Shown: positions 11,553 to 23,704 of the stretch, piece by piece
How positions within the stretch are numbered: the first letter of the stretch is position 1
How the letters are laid out: every line of letters begins with the position of its first letter
Assembly: GCA_944472135.2 (NCBI GenBank)
Contig: OX235262.1
Coordinates: 172,731,509-172,795,508 of the forward strand
Length of the DNA: 64,000 nt
Direction of reading: 5' to 3'
Origin: Trichobilharzia regenti
Lineage: Eukaryota; Platyhelminthes; Trematoda; Strigeidida; Schistosomatidae
Program-made: the position numbers and the translations under genes
Notes under the pieces: model-generated
Databases searched by the model: none
The model's input: only the letters and a program-made list of their open reading frames with translations
Told to the model about the DNA's origin: nothing

Positions 11553-12218
11553 TCACCGTTGAGGGGATTTCGGACGACGGTAAGAGAAATCACAAGGCAT
11601 TGTTGACCTAAACATCTGCTGGATGGAATTGCATAACTCTATCACTGTAGTATCCTTATCTGAAGTGTGTTTCACCACCGAGCATATTTCAGGAACTGAC
11701 CGTTTAGTTATTTCTAGAATCTTATCTACAGAAATAGCTAAGTCATTCTTAATAACACCCTGAGGTGTCACAAGTACAGTCTGCATGGACTGTGGCAGCT
11801 TGGATAAGAAGAGTTCTCTGAAAAGTCCTTCATCGAACTGACTTTGGCCAACAACTTCTCTCATTCTTGTCAGCATGCTCATGGCTGACTGATCCCATAG
11901 CTTGATATTACGAAATAATTCGTCCAGACGTTGTCGATCCGTGAGTACGTTTCTCCTGAGGAGGGATGCTTTGAGCAACTCGTAAGAGTTACTTACCTCG
12001 GGACTCGACATCTGTGCAGTTACACACTTGCTGAATTCCCGCGGTAGGGCGTGAATAGCTGCGTGGAACTTTAAACGTTGGTCGGTTATCCCATGCTCAC
12101 AAAAATCAGATTCAGCTATCTGAAACCACGTTTCAGCATTATCTGGCCAGCATGGTACGAGCTGAGTGGTTTCGGCAGTTGAGCGAATACGAATGACCTT
12201 GGGACTAGGATCACTCAT
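11553..12218 (-). CDS. gag: Gypsy Gag (arm 1)
   Basis: A 221-codon frame from ATG with the capsid-like segment PYWPDN-type (here PCWPDNAETWFQ), followed by the basic KSPQR region and a TGA that is CGA in arm 2. The capsid fold assembles the retrotransposon particle. The CHCC knuckle that should follow is in another frame (11390-11503). Confidence 0.8.
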   Translation of the reverse strand: MSDPSPKVIRIRSTAETTQLVPCWPDNAETWFQIAESDFCEHGITDQRLKFHAAIHALPREFSKCVTAQMSSPEVSNSYELLKASLLRRNVLTDRQRLDELFRNIKLWDQSAMSMLTRMREVVGQSQFDEGLFRELFLSKLPQSMQTVLVTPQGVIKNDLAISVDKILEITKRSVPEICSVVKHTSDKDTTVIELCNSIQQMFRSTMPCDFSYRRPKSPQR

Positions 12219-12310
12219 GACGAAATGTTTGCGATTACAATATAGTACAAGAACATATACAAAAGGAACGAACTCACCGGGTTTATCTGCGTATTAAGTG
12301 AAGATGGAGT

Positions 12311-12328
12311 TCGCGGTTGGGCTCACCA
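12311..12328 (-). promoter_or_regulatory. Primer-binding site, tRNA-Trp-like
   Basis: On the minus strand it reads TGGTGAGCCCAACCGC directly after the terminal repeat. It resembles the 3' end of tRNA-Trp, the primer used by the CsRn1 clade. Identified by recalled pattern, not by search. Confidence 0.65.
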
Positions 12329-12377
12329 GTTTAGAGGTTGACGGTATTGACTTTCGCGAATTGTGCGGAGTATACTA

Positions 12378-13529
12378 CGCAAAATCTTATACCAACAACT
12401 TCTATAGTATTCGTTTTACATGGACCAAAGGCAATGCAAAAGACCTGAGTTGATTGTCAAAACTACGAGATATATTTCGGGACCAAATCGTGGACTGAAG
12501 CGGAAGCTAAGCTGGTTAGTGATCGTGCACGCAAATGACACGAGGATGCTTGATCGGAAGCCTTCACCTAAACAAGTCGACTTAAACACTTAGGGTCAGC
12601 ATCCAAAGTTCACTGATGATTTTGGGGAATTATTTACCGCTACAAGATCATAAAATTGTTTTACTTCGTGTGGCAGATAATTAACTCCACAATCTCTCCC
12701 TCGAGGAGAGAAAATGAAACATCAATTAGTAATTGTCTATATAAGTGTGTAATAATTATTTGTAATAGTAAATAGTATTTCACAATGACCGAATCACAGT
12801 AGATCAACCAACAACACAGAGAGGGATGAATTTATGAATTTGTATTTGGCGGAATTATTTTGCAATTCACATAACAAATATTAACAAACAACAATGAGTA
12901 TTTAAACATACAGAATACAGTAATAGTAATAATAATACAGTAATTGTCAATCACCACAAAGTTTTCGTTTTGTTACACGTGTATGAGGTGACACATTTGT
13001 GTAATTTCTGTGGAAGAGCACGCATAACTGAGAGGAACGTGGCATATTGACTAGGTTGTCCTATATTCATGGAAGTCAGCTTCAGCTTACGGAAACCGTG
13101 TCTCTCTATTTTTTGGCGAATGTTTCATGAGCTGAACTGGTATGTTAGCCAGTATGTGACCTACGCGTTTTTATGTCTGGTCATACACGAAAACAACGGC
13201 TTAAAAAGCGGTAAACCTATTCGAAGAAACTCACAGAAGTGAAGTGAATGTTGGTTACGTGCTTATCAGTTTGAAGTAGGAGGAAGGTATCGACGACAAG
13301 AGAGGATGCCCAACCATTCGACTCAGACAATGTAGGTCTGAACTCAGTTTGGATGACGAGGCTGTGTAGTAGTAATTTTGGAGAACTGTATACTACTGCA
13401 ACGAGAAATATTCCTCAGACTCTAAGGGAATATTAAATTACTTACTGTCTAACTACAGTCTGTATCATTGAAATCAAAATCAAGTTCAATTTAAAATCTC
13501 TGTGAAGTGTATAAGGAGTATCCATTTGT
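12378..13529. other. Intergenic spacer between gypsy and RTE fragment
   Basis: Probably includes the rest of the 5' LTR: a TATAA-like 'ctatagtattcg' sits just beyond the 48-bp repeat, and arm 2 has TATAAAA there. The rest is AT-rich with no recognised feature. Confidence 0.4.
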
Positions 13530-13722
13530 TTTTACAATATATTGTAAGCCACTCGTTACGTTCCGAGTGGAACATAGGACGTCAACGGCACAGTCGTTCT
13601 GCACGTGGTTATCTGCCACCACTTTCAACCGTCTCCGTGACTGCCAAAAGACTTTCATTCCCTCTACATATGATTTTCTTCTCACCTACTCCTCACTTGG
13701 ATTCCTCTTAATGACCTAGCGT
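13530..13722 (-). mobile_element. RTE-type 3' end fragment
   Basis: Minus strand reads through a C-terminal segment ending in VDVLCSTRNVTS, from the family tail 'cctatgttccactcggaac'. Only the last 190 bp remain. Mirror 33600-33775. Confidence 0.6.
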
Positions 13723-14790
13723 GTTGTATTACTTCAAGATCTCCTCAGTGTATGCCTAATAAATCGCCATTTCCTTTCAGCCTTCTCGGTGAATGTCAAA
13801 ATATGTTTGTTAAACCATGCTATGGAATTAGTGATAATCACAGCACCATTTTAGAGGAAGAAAACTTCAGAGGACATGAATCAATTTAAATGCAGGATGT
13901 TAGTCAAATGTGTTGATGATAATAACAATGAACGAAAAATCCTCGTTTTCGCTCTGTATTGCAACAAGATCATCTGGGTGGGGGTTACCAGCTATGAAGT
14001 GAAGCACTACACAGTAACATGAAATGAGAATATCGCGGTATGGTTTAGTTCGATTCACAAGGTACAAACAAATGAGAAACAACTTAAACATTCATTCTTT
14101 TACTGCCACATTTTGATTCTCTACTTAGAGTAAATGTATTTATTATACAGACAGAAATTTTCCGAATTCTATTCACAAAGGTTTCTTCACCACTGTGCGC
14201 ATATACTGTTTCTCTGTTGTCATCAGATCACAGTGCTAGAATGTGTCACTTGCTCTACTCTAACGGCTTTGTTTGTTCTCCTGTTTTATCGACTAAGATA
14301 TACCGAATTGTCTAGTTTCAACGCTACGCTACTCCTTTTTTGTTTAGTGAGTAATTTTTTAGAAAGAAGTCGAGGTTAACCTTGAAAATTTACTAGAAAT
14401 TAACAAAATCAGATCGAAATGGCCAATTGACACGCAGTCAGCAGACTGTGTAGTTATGAAAATCATAGAATTGTCATCTTGATTTATTCTACGAAGTTTA
14501 TCTTCTTGATAGAGGTCAGTCAGTCAGTCAATAAAACTGTTTATGATTATGCACGTAAAATAGTCTAGATTATAAAAACTTGAGTTCATTATGTACAAGT
14601 GTCAGCAATGTCACATGCTCACAGATTTATTCTAACTAGTTGCCTTGATTTCACTTTATTACAAAACTACAGCAATGGATTGATGTGTACTTGTTTTAAA
14701 GAACAGATTTATGAGGGAGATATGATGAAGAAAGTACTGATGATTTGTCGGATTACAGCTTTTATGTCACCAATGAATAATATTGAAGTT
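13723..14790. other. Intergenic spacer, nothing recognised
   Basis: Several short ORFs occur but none resembles a known family. AT-rich. Mirror 32530-33600. Confidence 0.4.
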
Positions 14791-14794
14791 ACTA

Positions 14795-15045
<251 letters not shown>

Positions 15046-15184
15046 TGAAAGTGAGGGAAAAGAGGACTGGAAAATCCGAGTATATCTACAGAGCAGGACA
15101 TACATTCAGCTGTAGGTGGTCAGATTACTGTGGAGAAATGACCTTATTTCATTTTCAACATTTATTCTCAAATTGTCAGGTGTA

Positions 15185-15400
15185 AGTTTGTAGGGATTTT
15201 ATTTGTGAAAAGTCCGATCACGGTTTGATGTCAGTTAGGGAAGCAGAGAAAAAACCAGGGATTACTGGAAAGCTGGTCAATACTGGTTTGGGAACCCATG
15301 GAAATAGAACACAGGACCTTCTGGTCACACGGTCAAGCTTGTTGACCATTTTACTATTCCAGCCGAATCCAATGGCTTGTAAGTATGGGTTGTACTCGAG
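15185..15400 (-). mobile_element. SM-alpha-like SINE, old copy
   Basis: On the minus strand: tRNA-like head ('accagaaggtcctgtgttc'), then the body seen in the 25183 dimer ('aactgacatca', 'ctttccagtaatccc'). The hammerhead core has decayed. Mirror 31925-32135. Confidence 0.65.
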
Positions 15401-15429
15401 AGTGACCTCAACTAACCGCAGTAACTAAA

Positions 15430-17388
15430 GCCTTCTCCTCTGAATACCCTTAGGAATACTCGTTGTAGCGTGTAAGTGCTGCTTAACGATCGAGCTCAAA
15501 GTAAGTAGGCTTGAGACTGGGTAGTGTGTTCTGATGAGAGCCGTGTTTAAGACAGATGAAATATCAACTTAAATAAATAATGAGATTGTTGTACAATTTA
15601 TCTAACGCCTCGGCTGGGTAGTAAACTCGAAGAGTGCGCTGAATGGTTTATAATCGTATCTAATGAGGGTGTCAAAGCCAGCCAGCCAGCAGCCAGGATC
15701 TGAAATCAGTTTGGGAATCTGGTGCTGTCAGCATAAATTCAGATTTCCAACGCTAATCTGAAGTTATTTCTTCTATATGTTTGTAGAGACTTCATGTGAC
15801 TGAAAACGTATTGGCAACAAGCTACTTCATACTTTGACCAACAGCTGACTATCTACTCTGGCTCTATGTTAGAGATCAAATCGCCTACCTTAGCGGGTCA
15901 GCCAATCGAAAGAAAATCGCAATTGACTAATCTGATTCATCAAACTACCAGTCTGCCAAAGCAGTTAACAAGAAATCGGTTGGTTTGAACTAATTCAGAA
16001 CCCTCAGCTGAGTCAAACAGGGTACACCACTGATGAACTTAGTCTCAAACGAGTAAAACGGTCGGTCTTCGTTGTTTGGATCAACTAGATCTGGTGAGGA
16101 AGTACTACTGGTTGATGTAGGTAGTAGTATGTGTAGCGTCACAATTATATCAGATTTTCTGTGAAAATCATGTTTGCCCTTAATACAGAACTCTCAGTCA
16201 GAGTAATCTCTTCCGGAATATTTACACTCTGTGTAGAATACTATTCATCGATAGCATACAGTACGACTCGATGTCATTTGATCTGAAACAACATCGGATT
16301 CTCTACGAATCGTTTCCTTCATTTTCTTTTCAAAGTACGCACAGCAATAGGTTGAAAGTCAACTAAACATTTTCACGAGTTCATGTTGTAATCCGGATAC
16401 ATAATTTGAAGATAAAAAGTACACGAAGAGGAGGAGAGAAGTGAATGCAGTTTCACTAAATGGAAATTTTGGTAGCCATTGGTTTAAGCAGGCAGATCTA
16501 GAATTCAGCATACTTGTAGTTATCACTTGATTGGACATAGGGACAGAGGAGAATTCACTCCGACATGAATGAATATTCGTAGTCCCACTGTGGGATGATG
16601 CTTAATCACAAAGGGTATAGAAAACAAAAAGGAAAACAACATAAAATTAGAAAGATGTTTGAGTAATATGTAAGATGACCTGTTCCACCGACAAAATGGT
16701 CGATAAAGATATGTTAAAGTGGAAGAAATCTAAAAGAAATTACAAGAAACTAAGTCCATGGTAGATGGATGGAATGAGATGACTAGACAAGCTTCTTTTT
16801 AAACACAGAACTCTGGCTTCCTGTGTTAAAATAGGCTTGACAGCATACAAGAAAATAAGGACAACAAATCATAACAGTAAGACACATAGATCATTTCAAA
16901 GACTGAAGGGCTCTAAACATTTCATAAAAAAAAAAAAAAAAAAAAAAATGAAAACCACACCTGAAACTTTGTTTTCATTTGTAATTATGTATGATGAAGG
17001 AAGGAGGTTTTTGTTCTCTGTGTGTGGACAGAACTACATCGAAGTGTAATTATGTCTCTTAACTTACTGATACGCGAATTAACAGACAAACAAACAAACT
17101 GAATCAATTGTAATTAAAAAAGGGTTGAAAGTTGTTCACGAATCGTGACTGTAATATATGGATTATAAATATTTTAATCTATATTGTGACACATGATTGA
17201 TTAAATTGTGCTTACAATATGACACGTGCAATGTGTTACAATGTGCTCCAATTTATTCATGCACTAATGACCTAAGTGATACTACAAGGCGAAAATATCT
17301 TTGAATGCATTTCGCTTATTTGAACTATTTATCATCAAACATGAGATGAACTATCACGCAATAATGTTACTTCCTTATTTGAGAAGAC
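15430..17388. other. Upstream region of gene B
   Basis: About 2 kb without coding or recognised repeats. 16926-16948 is an A-run that replaces 22 unique bases present in arm 2. The core promoter lies at the right end. Confidence 0.4.
16926..16948 (+). other. Masked bases written as A (22 nt)
   Basis: Arm 2 has 22 mixed bases (near 30372-30393) between the same flanks where arm 1 has A only. One of the 23 A is the first base of the right flank. Confidence 0.85.
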
Positions 17389-17395
17389 TATAAAA
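17389..17395 (+). promoter_or_regulatory. TATA box of aminopeptidase gene B
   Basis: TATAAAA, 94 bp upstream of the ATG at 17483; transcription would start near 17415-17425. It is conserved in arm 2 (29921-29927, minus). Confidence 0.6.
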
Positions 17396-17482
17396 GCCTG
17401 ACTGTTTGAATTGTTTTCACTGTCAGCTAATAATCATTTGAGTAGCTTTTCTGAAGGATTGATATTTTCAGATTTTCAAAGA

Positions 17483-17599
17483 ATGTCTTTGAAAGTGTTG
17501 TTAACGACAGTCTACTTGGTTCTCATCTTTCTATGGACCGATCAAGTACAACGACTGGTATTCACAGCCTTCGTTATTATGGCTACAATGCACCAATGG
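17483..17599 (+). CDS. Gene B exon 1: signal peptide
   Basis: [18 protein letters not shown] is a hydrophobic N-terminal signal. Compared with arm 2 (118 nt) one base is missing near 'caagtacaacg', which shifts the frame; with arm 2's reading the exon ends in phase 1 and joins exon 2. Donor GTTAGT. Confidence 0.75.
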
Positions 17600-20500
17600 G
17601 TTAGTTAGTAAAGTGTTATTCATCTTTGCATATATGATGATATGGTTTAGCATTCATTAATGTATGCAATGTTATGTAATTGGAAAAAATCGATTATTTT
17701 AGTAATTCTGTGTTTAATTTGTTACTTAATGACATTGAACTCTTTCCTGCTTACTAACAGCAAATATGCATGTCTTTCTTATTTATTCCATTTGACGATG
17801 AACTGTCAAACAGGATTAATAAACTGTCTCCCCCGTTTTTATTCAAGAGATTCCTAGTGAGGTTAGATTTTATTACAAGTCGCCATCCATTAAACCACGC
17901 TTTACTTATGAAAGGAGATGGTCATGTCAAATTCGTTTATGAATTAATACAAGAACCTATTATAGTTGTCCCACGGTAACTTTTATCGGGTTATCTATCT
18001 ATGCTCGCTTAGTAAAGCCTAGTCAATCCATACATTTCTTTTAAAGACAATCTTACAGGTCGTGGTTTAGATTTTCATGTCAAGCATTCATATTCATGAC
18101 CAGCAGATATTTACTATCCGTATTCATTAGTTCTTGGTTATAATTTACCTTCTAAGGTAGGGATGAAAGTGTTTTCGAAAATAAACAAGTAGATGAAAGA
18201 GGTTAGATGAATGAAGGCAATCGGCAAGCCTTTGACCTAGGTTTCGCGCTAGTTGACACTCAACAGTCAGCAAGGCGTATCTGCAGTCACCATGAAGGAG
18301 CTCATGTCCCTTTTGTGGTTCAAAAGTGCGTCAGCCAATACCGTTTGCAGTTAGCGGATGTTACCACAGCGCTATTCAGGATTGCGATTGACCTCCATAC
18401 TGTAGGACTGCACGAAACAGGGAACTAGACTTATCACAATAGTTACTAGTGCCCAATCGAAGATGAAAGAAGTATTTTATCGATTTACCTTAAGGACATG
18501 CTTCTCTCTTCAATTCGACATCCAGTAAGACTCAGCATATGCGCACGCCTACAATGTTTCTACCCTATTCAACCCAAATCCTTCGAATGTGTTATTTGGA
18601 ATTTAAGGCTAATTTACTCCTTATTTTCATAGATAATTCCCCCCTCCCCCACATATTAGACTACTCCGTGTATTCAGACTGATTTGAGATTTTCTCTCGG
18701 AAAATTACCACACGTGGGGATCACTTAGAAGGATACCAATACTGTAACTGATTTCTAACACAATCGAAATATTCACCCAAATTGAACTGTTGTCATATTT
18801 TTCAGAGGTTGAACGCAGATATGATGCAGATTTATTTTTGAAGGGAACAGAAACCTCACCGAATAATATCACTGGGGTGACGACAAACGAAGCAGTTAAC
18901 AAATCATCAAGAATATACGGTTACCACAAACTGTATTTCCACGCTTCTATGATCTACAGCTTCAAGTTCACATTCATGGAAATGCAGACAGTAAAGACTT
19001 CTATTTCAATGGATCTGTCACCATAGAGATTCAGTGTTTAGCAGCAACTGCAGAAATCTTTATTCATGCTTATCCTAATCTTAATGTCAGTATGGATCAA
19101 ATCAAAGTGAGCGATTTGATATCAAGGGAAGTTTATTTTTGTTTTTTGTTACTTTTACAACTGTAAAATGATTCGTTGTTCCCTGTTGATTTCAGTCGTA
19201 TCCCTTTTCATTGTTCATGCTTCTCAATTAGGCTATGACGGTAACATTCGTTATGTATGAAGTTGTCGTCCATGCTGGACTCAATAGTCGTCAGTTGACA
19301 ATAACACGTCACTTATTAATTCTGGTCATCCAAGTATTCACAATAAATGCTTTTGGCAAGTCTCACACACTGCAGCCCGGTGACTTATTCCTGAAAGCTG
19401 CTTGTAACCATGCAATGAATTATGGATTACTTTTGTTTGATTAGATTGCCATGAGATCACTTAAATTATTGGAATTACACACATTCTGAGCTTAAACTCT
19501 AAACTCATATTACTACTCGTAAGTGAAGTCCATCTAACATTTTTCTGTGTATGCGAAGCTGTTAGTGCAGTAATAATTCATTGAAGGAATAATCTGCCTT
19601 ACACAGTGTTTATATCGTAGATAGAATAAACTTATCTTTCTACGACAAAGGGAAGTGGAGTGGAGACAGAAAGGAACCTTATAGTTTCAGCTCTTTGCAG
19701 ATTGAATTAAGGACTGGTAAATTTGCAGGAGTTGTTTTTAACAAATTTCCGTCTACTATATCCCCCTTGATTGAGTCATATTTGAGGGATTTGAAACTGA
19801 ACTTATCTGAATGTTAACCTTTCGACAATGTCATGAAATAGTTCAGGAGTGAACCGTCTGAATTGAGTGTAAAGTTGCACTGATCAGAATCGCCAATATT
19901 TCTCAGTGTGCTAACAAGAACAAAGCTCCGATCAAAGGCTTCGTGTTTGATTAGAACTTCAAGTCAAACACTGGCCTTTCTCTATAGATTAACCTCGTGC
20001 AGTTTACTGTTCCCCAATTAATCGTTACTTTTACAAACAATATTCAGAGATGAATACATAAAATTCTATGCTTTACAATTATTAATGAAATGTACTCAGT
20101 TGAAATTCCAATTTTAGTCTACTTCATTCATTCTCAGATCTTCATTCCTTTAATGATGAACAACAGACTTTGTTGAGTTTTTACTGGGTAAATTCAAATT
20201 ATACTCAATGTTAAATGACAGATACCCACATCAAGTAATTAAAATGTGGGCGACGATGTGCAGTAGTCTTTTTTCTATGAATAACTCAGTGTGACTCACT
20301 TTCACGACTCCCCTCCATCTTGTCTCGTTTTGTATAGATATTTTCAGACGATAAGGAAGATTCAAAGAAGACGGAAATTCCAATACAGACGATATCCTAC
20401 GATAAAGGCGCTGAATGGTACCATATACAGTTAAAAGATGCACTACAGCCCAATGCAAGTTATAAACTGATATTTGATCAATTTAATTCTTCACTAAACT

Positions 20501-23500
20501 ACGAACCGCTAGGATTTTATCTGAGTCGGTATGCAGAAAATGGAACCTATATAAGTAAGTACTTTTATTCGAGATATTTAATAATCATCGGACTATTTGA
20601 TTTGAGTCTCTGTTGAATATTTTAACTTAGTTCAGCTCATAGTGACGTTCCCCATTTGGATGAGTTTCAAAGCAAACCTTATCATTCATAGAATAATGTG
20701 AAGTTATACGCCACTAGAGTACTCGGATTCTATTCCTATATTAAGCGCGATTCATAATGTACAGAGTGGGAGAGTGCCAGTAGTGCACTGACAGATTTTA
20801 CTCTGTCTTTCACACATGAACAAAGAAGGTGTGACTAGAACTTCATAACTCTTTACGGCTTAATTACCTACCATAATAAAACTTTGTTTCATAGTATGTG
20901 TTAACACAGTGCGGAAATTCCCAACGTGTTTAGTTCCACAATATTTCGTCTTCGTACAGGATTTACACATAAGGTAGTAATCCGAAGTTTATCATGTGAA
21001 GTAGTGTTGTTGTATATGAAGACAGGGTCAATTCTGCATATTTTGTCTTCGTTTGCCTCAAGAAATGCACATGTCCATGAGTTGGTGTAACACTCCTCTG
21101 ATATAAGTGCATGATTAAAATGCAGAAGACATTAAGCAACATCTCGATGAATGAATATTCTGGTAGCCCATCAATTTTAGCAGGCCGTCGCCCCGAACAC
21201 AAATATCATCTTCTTAATGCAAACGTCAGCTTGAAACAGCATCATATTCTATCGAATTTTAATCTGATGTTCAGTAAAATCTATGGAGATGTTCAAGACA
21301 GAGTAATTTAATTTGAGTCTGTTGAGTATCAATCAGTTATTTCATATTTCCAAAATTTTAGCATCATTTTTCATTCACATCACTGTCCATCTCATCCCAC
21401 TTGAATTTAGCAGTTGGATTATTTTTCAAAAATTCTAATGAAGTGTAACTATCACTTAGTGTTATTACTGTCAGTATCTTCTCAGGATTGCCAACCTTCA
21501 AAATGAAAACTAATTTTAAGAACGTCACTGACCAATTTTTCGAAATTTACTCCTCGTATTTCTCATGTCAAGCAGTAATCCAGATATACTGGAGAAGATT
21601 TGTGGCCCATGTTGATACTTTGGTGTAGTAGCATTCTCTGAGCTGGTCTCAATGGCTACATTGTCTAAGAGGTCGTCTTGTAATTGAGAGGTGCTGGTTT
21701 CGAATCCCGTTGGGTGTACACTGCTACTCACACTAGATCAAGCAGCGAATAATCGTGAGTATTACTGAAAGTCGGTAAACTAGGTTGAAACATCTATCAT
21801 CATACACTGTAGTTGGTTGTTAGTATTTTGTTGAATGATTCAGTGACGTGATTAATATTATTATTATTACTATTGTTCCCTTGGGTTCCAAGTTGAACAT
21901 ATGCACATTTCCACTTCTATTTTCTGCTTTCCTGTTTGGCTGGGCCCACGATTGCCCGTAACATGTCATCTCCTCCCCCAACTCATACAATCTCTTCCAT
22001 GTCACCCTCGCACCAACTACACACTCGTCGCTTCCCATTGGGATTGCACTCGATTGATGGCCTGAATTGAGCGCGATGTCATTCGACGGTCTCCTCAACG
22101 TGCGTCCGATCAATCCATCTCCATTTTCTTCTAAATATTTGTTGATCGATAGGTGCTTGATTAATTTGTCGGCGGCCGGCGTTTCGTGTTATTAATTCTT
22201 CCTGGACATCTCATCTCCAGTATAGAGCAGTTGTTGACAAAAGTCTGCAAACCGTTGGCAAATGCTTTTCGGTGATGTGAAGCAAAATGAAAATTCGTCT
22301 ATTTCCGATCAATCAGATACTAGAAAAGTGATAAATGGATGATGCCTGCCTGCCTTTCATTCTTGCAATGAAAACGCTACTCTTGTTGACAGTGAGTGAC
22401 ATATACATGATAGATCAATGGGACTCATGTCTTATTACCAGATCATTCAAAAAGGCACACACTGGAGACTGTTTCATGTGTAGTGAGAGCAGGCTGCTAG
22501 CCAATTGGTAGACATTAATTTACGTCAATGTCTAGGTCACTAATATTGGCTGTGAGAAAATACGGACAAGACTGAGTCAACAACCAATCACGGCAGACTT
22601 AACGTGGGCAAATATGATTCGCAGATATATGGCTTAACTTTCCGAGAAGCCAGTCACCTTGAGCAAGAAACAAACAATCAGAAGACTGTGTTTGTCTGCT
22701 TGAATGAGCTATAATAATGTGCATGAAATATAAGTAAATACGTGCTGATTTCCGTAATAAAATTATCTGTTGCCGGCCCTTGTCTTCCGTTGTTACACAT
22801 GTATCTGAAGTAACCGGAAAAGCAGTGAAAATCAATGTCTCGGTTTTTAGTCCGAATAAATCATAATTTAAATTTGCAAACTGACTAAGTTTCGTGAAAT
22901 TATACACTCACACTCCCCAGGTAAGTACGTAAAATTAAATCTAACCACAGATTTCCAGGAAAATCCGATTATTGAATCTGCACAGACTCGAAGATATGTT
23001 AGTGGTCGTATATGTTAACAGCGTCTAATGTAAATATCCTGTTCTTGTCAATGCAAACACATTTTACAAAGACACAGTAGTGGTTCATAATTGATTGCTA
23101 ATTCATGACGCAATTAAGTAGTATGTTTTCCCCCAAAGCAATCTAAGTGTCACAATAAATCAATAAATTAGGAAAAAGTAGCTAAACACCTGCGGTATCT
23201 TTGTCACATTCGATAGGAATATCTTTTGGAAGCCTACTTCAAATTCAACATGTTCAGCATGTTTGCATTGGGAATACATCTTGATTCAACAGAACATGAC
23301 TGAGATTGTTACTGAGATTTTCCTTGAATTTTCGAAACAACTTTATTCCTTCAATTTGTATTACGATTTGTTTATCGTGATGTGCTCATTTCTCAGCCTC
23401 TCTCTGTCTCTCTGTCTCCTTTCCTAACTGGTTATACACTAAAATTCACTTGACATTTTCACGTTAACACACCAACGTGTATGCTGAGGTATTTTGTAAT

Positions 23501-23704
23501 TATCATGAATTGCTCACTTTATTGCTCCCCTCTATCTTATGTAAAAGTGAGTAGAATAATTAACATCGAATCATTCACATACACTTTCAATTAACTCGAG
23601 GTACATCGTATTTATTTCAGGTACTTAGCAAGCACACAGTTTGAGCCAACATATGCAAGACGTGTATTTCCTTGTTGGGATGAACCTGGATTTAAGGCCG
23701 TGTT
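17483..23704 (+). CDS. M1 aminopeptidase gene B, exons 1-4, truncated by gap (arm 1)
   Basis: Exons: 17483-17599 (signal peptide), 18806-19106, 20338-20558, 23621-23704 (cut by N). They encode the M1 N-terminal beta-sandwich domain up to the conserved TQFEPT..RR.FPCWDEP.FKA block that begins the catalytic domain. The product is predicted to be secreted or membrane-bound. Gene B follows gene A in the same direction, so this is a tandem pair of M1 genes. The arm 1 copy has single-base deletions in exons 1 and 2 where arm 2 is intact, probably sequencing errors in homopolymers. Confidence 0.88.
17743..18195 (+). pseudogene. Unidentified intronless pseudogene-like stretch in gene B intron 1
   Basis: One frame stays protein-like for about 150 codons, interrupted by a few stops: [19 protein letters not shown], then [19 protein letters not shown], then [13 protein letters not shown] and [17 protein letters not shown]. 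Arm 2 lacks one of the stops. It looks like a decayed retrocopy or gene fragment. I cannot name the parent. Confidence 0.4.
18205..18460. repeat. Dispersed repeat R copy
   Basis: Shares 'gacctaggtttcgcgctagt' and neighbouring segments with 56325-56545 and 28870-29110. An open frame of 73 codons inside is shared by copies but shows no known domain. Confidence 0.55.
18806..19106 (+). CDS. Gene B exon 2: M1 N-terminal domain
   Basis: Acceptor 'atttttcag', donor 'gtgagc'. It encodes the linker ([16 protein letters not shown], with an N-glycosylation sequon) and the start of the M1 N-domain; [20 protein letters not shown] is visible in arm 2. Arm 1 lost one A near 18908, shifting the frame. Confidence 0.85.
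19107..20337 (+). other. Gene B intron 2
   Basis: AT-rich intron without a recognised element; it is mirrored in arm 2 at 27015-28208. Confidence 0.4.
20338..20558 (+). CDS. Gene B exon 3: M1 N-terminal domain
   Basis: Acceptor 'ttttgtatag'; the exon begins [11 protein letters not shown] and contains [12 protein letters not shown] and [13 protein letters not shown], typical of M1 N-domains (L-x-x-F..G..GFY-S-Y). The phase requires the donor at 20559 (GTACTT). The better donor at 20555 (GTAAGT) would break the frame because of a TA insertion absent from arm 2. Confidence 0.85.
20559..21640 (+). other. Gene B intron 3, first part
   Basis: No recognised element. The empty target site of the arm 2 SINE dimer lies near 21340 ('tttcatatttcc'). 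Confidence 0.5.
21640..21790 (+). mobile_element. SM-alpha-like SINE, internally deleted
   Basis: Box A-like 'caatggctacattg' and box B 'ggtttcgaatccc' are present. Compared with arm 2 (24600-24905), the region holding the ribozyme relic is missing. Confidence 0.65.
21860..22270 (-). mobile_element. RTE-type 3' fragment
   Basis: Minus strand reads [20 protein letters not shown] and the K-W-R-W-I-D block, the C-terminus of the RTE reverse transcriptase. It is the mirror of 24205-24545, the innermost matching part of the duplication. Confidence 0.75.
22480..22797 (+). mobile_element. Solo LTR with 4-bp target duplication CATG
   Basis: 318 bp, TGTAGTG...GTTACA, flanked by CATG on both sides. 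Same family and orientation as 3529-3833, in gene B intron 3. No mirror copy because arm 2 starts further in. Confidence 0.85.
22798..23620 (+). other. Gene B intron 3, last part
   Basis: AT-rich with a short CT-rich stretch near 23399-23425; no element recognised. Confidence 0.4.
23621..23704 (+). CDS. Gene B exon 4 (partial): conserved M1 block
   Basis: Acceptor 'tttatttcag'. The exon reads [20 protein letters not shown] and continues EPGFKAV into the gap. T-Q-F-E-P-T-x-A-R-R-x-F-P-C-x-D-E-P is one of the most conserved M1 segments, so the family call is firm. No copy exists in arm 2. Confidence 0.92.

Noticed and set aside
18207..18428. 73-codon ORF as a gene
   Set aside because: It belongs to a dispersed repeat present several times in the window and shows no domain.
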